NCBI RefSeq assembly: GCF_030646165.1
Contig: NZ_JAUTDO010000002.1
Location: 716,927 to 780,926, forward strand
Source of the DNA: Conexibacter sp. CPCC 206217
GTDB lineage: Bacteria; Actinomycetota; Thermoleophilia; Solirubrobacterales; Solirubrobacteraceae
Direction of reading: 5' to 3'
Length of the DNA stretch: 64,000 bases
How positions within the stretch are numbered: position 1 is the stretch's first letter; each line of letters begins with the position of its first letter. Both the position numbers and the translations under genes were made by a program. The notes beneath the pieces were generated by a model that saw only the letters and a list, made by a program, of their open reading frames with translations, did no database searches and was not told where the DNA came from. Below, piece by piece: positions 60,584 through 64,000 of the stretch.

Positions 60584-61168
60584 TCAGGCGCCCGGCAACG
60601 CCGCCCGGACCGCCGCCGCGGCCTGGGCACCCGCGGCGTCGAGCGCCTCGGTCGTGCGGGCGGCGCGGCAGAGGATGAAGGCGCCTTCCAGCAGCGAGAG
60701 GGTGGCGAGCGCGAGCGGGCGGGCGGTCGCGGGCGCGATGCCGGCGGCGGCGAAGCGGTCGGCGAGCTTGGCGAGCCAGCCCTCGAACACGTCGGCGCTG
60801 GCCTGGCGCATCGACTCCGAGCTGGAGGCCGTCTCGAGCGTGATCGTCGCGATCGGGCAGGCGTCCTGGTAACCGCTCTCGGCGAGGTGGACGCCGGCGA
60901 GCGAGAAGAACTGCTCGACGCCGCCGACGAGGTCGGGAGCGGGGTCGATCACCTCCTCGACGAGCACGCCGTAGAAGCCGCCCGCGACGCGGATCACCTG
61001 CTCTCCGAGCTGCTCCTTGCCGCCGGGAAAGTGGTGGTAGAGCGAGCCGAACGGCGCCTGCGCCGCCGCGACGATCTGCTTGACGCCCGTGCCGGTGAAG
61101 CCCTGGCGGCGAAACAGCTCAGCACTCGCAAAGACGATGCGCTCCTTTGTGGTCGGTTCGCTCGACAT
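60584..61168 (-). CDS. TetR-family regulator (LmrA/YxaF-like)
   Basis: 194 residues, ATG at 61168. Helix-turn-helix: TKERIVFASAELFRRQGFTGTGVKQIVAAAQAPFGSLYHHFPGGKEQLGEQV, diagnostic for the LmrA/YxaF group, with ACPIATITLETASSSE in the ligand domain. Members often control a neighbouring efflux or detoxification gene. The divergent alpha/beta hydrolase (gap 64 bp) is the likely target. The gap holds a CTAGA/TCTAG inverted repeat. Ligand unknown. Confidence 0.9.
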   Translation of the reverse strand: MSSEPTTKERIVFASAELFRRQGFTGTGVKQIVAAAQAPFGSLYHHFPGGKEQLGEQVIRVAGGFYGVLVEEVIDPAPDLVGGVEQFFSLAGVHLAESGYQDACPIATITLETASSSESMRQASADVFEGWLAKLADRFAAAGIAPATARPLALATLSLLEGAFILCRAARTTEALDAAGAQAAAAVRAALPGA

Positions 61169-61195
61169 TCCGGGCGAGCATAGCTAACCTTCCAG

Positions 61196-61213
61196 CTAGA
61201 GCGATCTATCTAG
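61196..61213. promoter_or_regulatory. Candidate TetR operator
   Basis: CTAGA (61196-61200) and TCTAG (61209-61213) frame GCGATCTA in the divergent gap between the TetR and hydrolase genes. YxaF/LmrA-type operators are rich in TAGA/TCTA, so the position and bases fit. The hydrolase ribosome site GGAGGAG follows at 61216-61222. Confidence 0.5.
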
Positions 61214-61232
61214 TCGGGAGGAGTGTCTCGCG

Positions 61233-62177
61233 ATGCCCGAAGTTCACCTGACGGCGGGGACGATCGAGTACGAGGACAGCGGCCCGCCCGCGGGATCCGA
61301 GTCCGCGGCGTCCGCCGCGCAGCCAGGCTCTCGCGCGGACGCTGCCGACCATCCGACCGTCGTGCTCCTGCACGGCCTGCTGATGGACGGCAGCGTCTGG
61401 CGCAACGTGGCGCCCGGCCTCGCCGAGCATGCGCGCGTGATCCGCCCGACCCTGCCGCTCGGCGGCCACCGCATCCCGATGCGACCCGACGCCGACCTGT
61501 CGCTGCCCGCGATGGTCGGGCTCGTCGCCGACTTCCTCGATGCGCTCGAGCTGCGCGACGTGGTGCTCGTCTCCAACGACTGGGGCGGCGCGCTGCTGCT
61601 CACCGCGCTCGGCCGCGACGAGCGCGTCGGCGCGCTCGTGATCACGCCAAGCGAGGCGTTCGACAACTTCCCGCCCGGGATCCCCGGCCGCCTCGCCGCG
61701 CTCGCCGGCAAGGGCGGGCCGCTCGGTGTCAAGCTCGCGCTGCAGCCGCTCGCGATCCGGCGGCTGCGCCGCTTCCCGCTGCTGTTCGGCTGGATGAGCA
61801 AACGGCCCGTCCCCAACGCGATCGCCGACGCCTGGTTCGCCGCGATCCTGCGCGATCACGCGATTCGCCGCGACGTCGCCAAGTACGCCGGCGGCCCGCT
61901 CGACAGACCCTGGACGACCGCCGCGACTGAGCGTCTGCGCGAGTTCGACCGCCCGGCGCTCGTGCTGTGGGCGCCCGAGGACAAGCTGATGCCGCGCGAC
62001 CACGGCCGCCGCCTCGCCGAGCTGCTGCCGCGCGGTCGGCTCGTCGAGATCGAGGACAGCTACACGCTCGTGTCGGAAGACCAGCCGGAGCTGGTGCTGG
62101 AGCTGCTGCGGGGATTCTTGGCGGAGCTGGCGGGCGCGGGCGCCGCGAGCACGGGGGCCGCGAGCACGGCCGACTAG
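61233..62177 (+). CDS. Alpha/beta hydrolase (haloalkane-dehalogenase/epoxide-hydrolase-like) with atypical C-terminal catalytic position
   Basis: 314 residues, ATG at 61233. The fold shows VVLLHGLLMDGSVWRNV (oxyanion region), the nucleophile elbow VLVSNDWGGALLL with Asp nucleophile, and DKLMPRDHGRRLAELLP near the third acidic residue. The usual catalytic His near the end is replaced: the family position reads EIEDSYTLVSEDQPELV. Either another residue serves or the protein is not a classical hydrolase. It is controlled by the divergent TetR by position. The end of the gene overlaps the convergent PfpI stop by 4 nt. Confidence 0.84.
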   Translation: MPEVHLTAGTIEYEDSGPPAGSESAASAAQPGSRADAADHPTVVLLHGLLMDGSVWRNVAPGLAEHARVIRPTLPLGGHRIPMRPDADLSLPAMVGLVADFLDALELRDVVLVSNDWGGALLLTALGRDERVGALVITPSEAFDNFPPGIPGRLAALAGKGGPLGVKLALQPLAIRRLRRFPLLFGWMSKRPVPNAIADAWFAAILRDHAIRRDVAKYAGGPLDRPWTTAATERLREFDRPALVLWAPEDKLMPRDHGRRLAELLPRGRLVEIEDSYTLVSEDQPELVLELLRGFLAELAGAGAASTGAASTAD

Positions 62178-62830
62178 CCCTGCTCCACCTGCTCCCCCTC
62201 CAGCACGAAGCGGCTCATCGCGCGCAGCAGCTCGACGCTCTCCGCCGGCGCCTTGTGCGGCGCGCCGGCGTCATGGGGCGGCTGCGGGTCGTACTCGATC
62301 CCGAGCTGGATCGTCTGCGCGACCTCGGGCCCGGCGATCCGGCCGACGAGCGTCAGCGCCATGTCGATCCCGGCCGAGACGCCGGCCGCGGTGACGTACT
62401 TGCCGTCGAAGACGACCCGCTCGCCCGTCGGCTCGGCGCCGAGCTCCCGCAACCGCTCCAGCGCGAGCCAGTGCGAGGTCGCGCGGCGACCTTCGAGCAG
62501 GCCGGCCGCGGAGAGGATCAGCGAACCGGTGCAGACCGAGGCCGTCCACGTGCTCGTCGCGTCGGCGGCGCGCAGCCACGCGTGCACCGGACCTTCGTCC
62601 ATCAGCGCCGTCTGCCCCGGGCCGCCGGGCACGAGCACGATGTCCGGCGCGGGCACCTCGTCGAGCGCATGAGCGGCGACCAGTTGGAGGCTGCCGGTGT
62701 CGGTCGTGAGCGGCCCCGCCTGCTCGGCGACGAAGACGACCTCCGCGCCCGGCAGGCGGCTGAGCACCTCGTAGGGCCCGATCGCGTCGAGCGCGGTGAG
62801 GCGGTCGTAGATGAGGATGGCGATCTGCAC
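62174..62830 (-). CDS. DJ-1/PfpI family protein (isonitrile hydratase-like)
   Basis: 218 residues, ATG at 62830. Class I glutamine-amidotransferase-like fold: MQIAILIYDRLTALDAIGPYEVL, DIVLVPGGPGQTALM, the nucleophile Cys in TASVCTGSLILSAAGLLEGRRATSHW, and the TAAGVSAGIDMALTLV segment. The family includes isonitrile hydratase InhA, chaperones and glyoxalases; the active Cys is present, so activity is plausible. It follows the GlxA-type regulator by 18 nt and is probably cotranscribed, a common pair. Confidence 0.88.
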   Translation of the reverse strand: MQIAILIYDRLTALDAIGPYEVLSRLPGAEVVFVAEQAGPLTTDTGSLQLVAAHALDEVPAPDIVLVPGGPGQTALMDEGPVHAWLRAADATSTWTASVCTGSLILSAAGLLEGRRATSHWLALERLRELGAEPTGERVVFDGKYVTAAGVSAGIDMALTLVGRIAGPEVAQTIQLGIEYDPQPPHDAGAPHKAPAESVELLRAMSRFVLEGEQVEQG

Positions 62831-62848
62831 GGTGGGTCCTTTCGCTCG

Positions 62849-63823
62849 TCAGGGTGAGTAGCTGACCGGCCGTGGCTGAAACCGGCGCCTGTACTCCGCC
62901 GGCGCCACGCCCAGCGTGCGCACGAACGCGCGCCGCATCGTCTCCGGTGCGCCGTAGCCGCAACGGCGGGCGACCGTTTCGACGCCGTCGGCGGAGTCCT
63001 CCAGCATCCGCCGCGCCGCTTCCAGCCGCACGTCGTCGACGTAGCGGCCCGGCGTGACGCCGACCTCGGCGCGGAAGGCGCGCGCGAACTGACGCGGCGA
63101 CAGGCTCGCGCGCGCCGCCAGCGCCTCGACGGACAGGTCGGCCGCCGGATGGTCGGCGATCCACTGCTGCAGCTCGCGCAGCGGCTCGCGCTCGGCGACC
63201 TGCACCGCCAGCTGGGCGCTGAACTGACTCTGCCCGCCAGGCCGGCGCAGGAAGACGACGAGGTGGCGCGCGACCATCAGCGCGACCTCGCGTCCCGCGT
63301 CCTCCTCGACGAGCGCGAGCGCCGCGTCGATCCCGGCCGTGACGCCGGCAGAGGTCATGACGTTGCCGTCGCGGACCCAGATCGGCTCCGGATCGACGGC
63401 GACCGCCGGGAACAGTCTGCCGAGCAGGTCGCAGTAGGCCCAGTGCGTCGTCGCGCGGCGGCCGTCGAGCAGGCCCGCCTGCGCGAGCAGGAACGCGCCG
63501 CTGCAGACGGAGACGATCCGCCCGGCGCACGGCGCTGCGCCCCGCAGCCACTCGACCAGGCGCGGGTCGGCGCTACGCGTCCCCTCGCCGCCCGGGACGA
63601 GCAGCGTGTCGGGTGTGCCGGCGGCGTCGAGCGCGACGTCGGGCACCAGCGTCAGACCGCTGGAGCAGCGCACCGGTCCGCCGTCGAGGCTGGCGGTCTG
63701 CACGACGTATCTGGCATCGCAGGCGTGATGCCGCGCCGCGCCGGTGAAGACCTCCATCGGACCGGTCACGTCAAGGCTCTGGACGCCGTCGAAGAGGACG
63801 ACGAGCACGCGATGGATCGACAT
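62849..63823 (-). CDS. GlxA-family transcriptional regulator (DJ-1-like domain plus AraC HTH)
   Basis: 324 residues from ATG at 63823 (MSIHRVLVVLFDGVQSLDVTGPMEVF); earlier ATGs at 63832 and upstream exist. The N-terminal domain is DJ-1/PfpI-like and keeps the Cys in IVSVCSGAFLLAQAGLLDGRRATTHW, followed by the TSAGVTAGIDAALALVEED stretch. The C-terminal AraC HTH covers ~215-320: LSVEALAARASLSPRQFARAFRAEVGVTPGRYV, and VARRCGYGAPETMRRAFVRTLGVAPAEYRRRF. It probably controls the downstream PfpI gene and itself. Confidence 0.91.
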   Translation of the reverse strand: MSIHRVLVVLFDGVQSLDVTGPMEVFTGAARHHACDARYVVQTASLDGGPVRCSSGLTLVPDVALDAAGTPDTLLVPGGEGTRSADPRLVEWLRGAAPCAGRIVSVCSGAFLLAQAGLLDGRRATTHWAYCDLLGRLFPAVAVDPEPIWVRDGNVMTSAGVTAGIDAALALVEEDAGREVALMVARHLVVFLRRPGGQSQFSAQLAVQVAEREPLRELQQWIADHPAADLSVEALAARASLSPRQFARAFRAEVGVTPGRYVDDVRLEAARRMLEDSADGVETVARRCGYGAPETMRRAFVRTLGVAPAEYRRRFQPRPVSYSP

Positions 63824-63932
63824 GCAGTGCATCATGGCGCCGCCGACGCATGGCAGCAATGACGTTCAGCCCACGTTTTCTGCCACGCCTGTGCCGGGCT
63901 GGCGCGGGCCGCGGCCTCGCCCGCTGTGTCGG

Positions 63933-63962
63933 CTAGGTGTAGTTCCTAGGCAGGTTGTTCAT
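63933..63962 (-). CDS. Nine-codon ORF with perfect Shine-Dalgarno sequence (leader-peptide candidate)
   Basis: ATG at 63962 to TAG at 63933 encodes MNNLPRNYT. AAGGAGG lies 5 nt upstream, the best ribosome site in this part of the window, and is itself in the palindrome CCTCCTTGGAGG (63967-63978). It is 110 nt before the GlxA gene on the same strand. It could be a regulatory leader or chance; the sequence has rare-looking codons for this genome (AGG, AAC-rich). Confidence 0.4.
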   Translation of the reverse strand: MNNLPRNYT

Positions 63963-64000
63963 CCGGTCCTCCTTGGAGGCTGGTGGTTCTCGAGGCCCCA

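Overview
The window is chromosomal DNA of very high GC content, densely coded on both strands, with GTG, TTG and apparently leaderless starts. It suggests an actinobacterium of the Thermoleophilia (Conexibacter/Solirubrobacter-like). This is an inference from base composition, gene content (Family 1 encapsulin with encapsulated ferritin, a DasR-like GlcNAc regulon, a mycobacterial-type cbs-metB pair, an F420-type reductase, a FlgM) and the unusual use of AGA for arginine in a GC-rich genome. No rRNA, tRNA, CRISPR array, insertion sequence or prophage was found.

Layout. 1-7.9 kb: a truncated Tat lipoprotein (oligopeptide-type ABC binding protein), a Tat-exported GH36 alpha-galactosidase with three copies of a C-terminal module, glycerate kinase and an AraC/DinB regulator, all on the minus strand. 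8-10.6 kb: an FMN-binding PPOX protein, then a FlgM-type anti-sigma factor and a Pro/Ala-rich secreted protein behind a sigma-28-like promoter. 10.7-16.9 kb: an FAD disulfide-reductase relative, gene debris, and an amino-sugar locus (GntR/DasR-like repressor, divergent sugar-binding lipoprotein, SIS-domain isomerase/deaminase, nagA) with two dre-like operators. 17.6-21.6 kb: a cobalamin riboswitch followed by a B12/corrinoid ABC operon (btuF, a methyltransferase, btuC, btuD). 21.6-27 kb: LtrA, RF3, a PHP phosphatase and a collagen-like surface protein ending at a strong bidirectional terminator.

27-33.9 kb: encapsulin plus encapsulated ferritin (an iron-storage nanocompartment), an NADP/F420-type oxidoreductase, a Na+/H+ antiporter, and a beta-phosphoglucomutase/GH65 phosphorylase pair. 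33.9-38.5 kb: transsulfuration (metB, cbs), an aminotransferase and a MmyB-type regulator. 38.6-43.2 kb: SDR, mutarotase, a YgfZ-like Fe-S protein behind a SoxR-box-like promoter, a kinase-fold phosphotransferase and a SUI1/YciH factor. 43.2-44.6 kb: an AAA ATPase of the DUF4143 type preceded by four exact-period 23-bp direct repeats. 44.6-49.1 kb: a GNAT, a NarL-type two-component system and a divergent ABC exporter.

49.1-51.9 kb: a three-gene operon (MhqO-like dioxygenase, MhqD-like hydrolase, maleylacetate-reductase-like protein) with palindromic operators. 52-54.3 kb: a secreted beta-propeller protein. 54.4-57.4 kb: a fatty-acid desaturase and its ferredoxin reductase, divergent from a DesT-like TetR. 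57.4-58.1 kb: a VapBC module with its operator. 58.2-63.8 kb: SDR, CDF metal transporter, SoxR, TetR with divergent hydrolase, and a PfpI/GlxA pair. The last 100 bases hold a nine-codon ORF with a perfect Shine-Dalgarno sequence. Convergent gene pairs are repeatedly separated by long GC-rich inverted repeats that look like bidirectional terminators.
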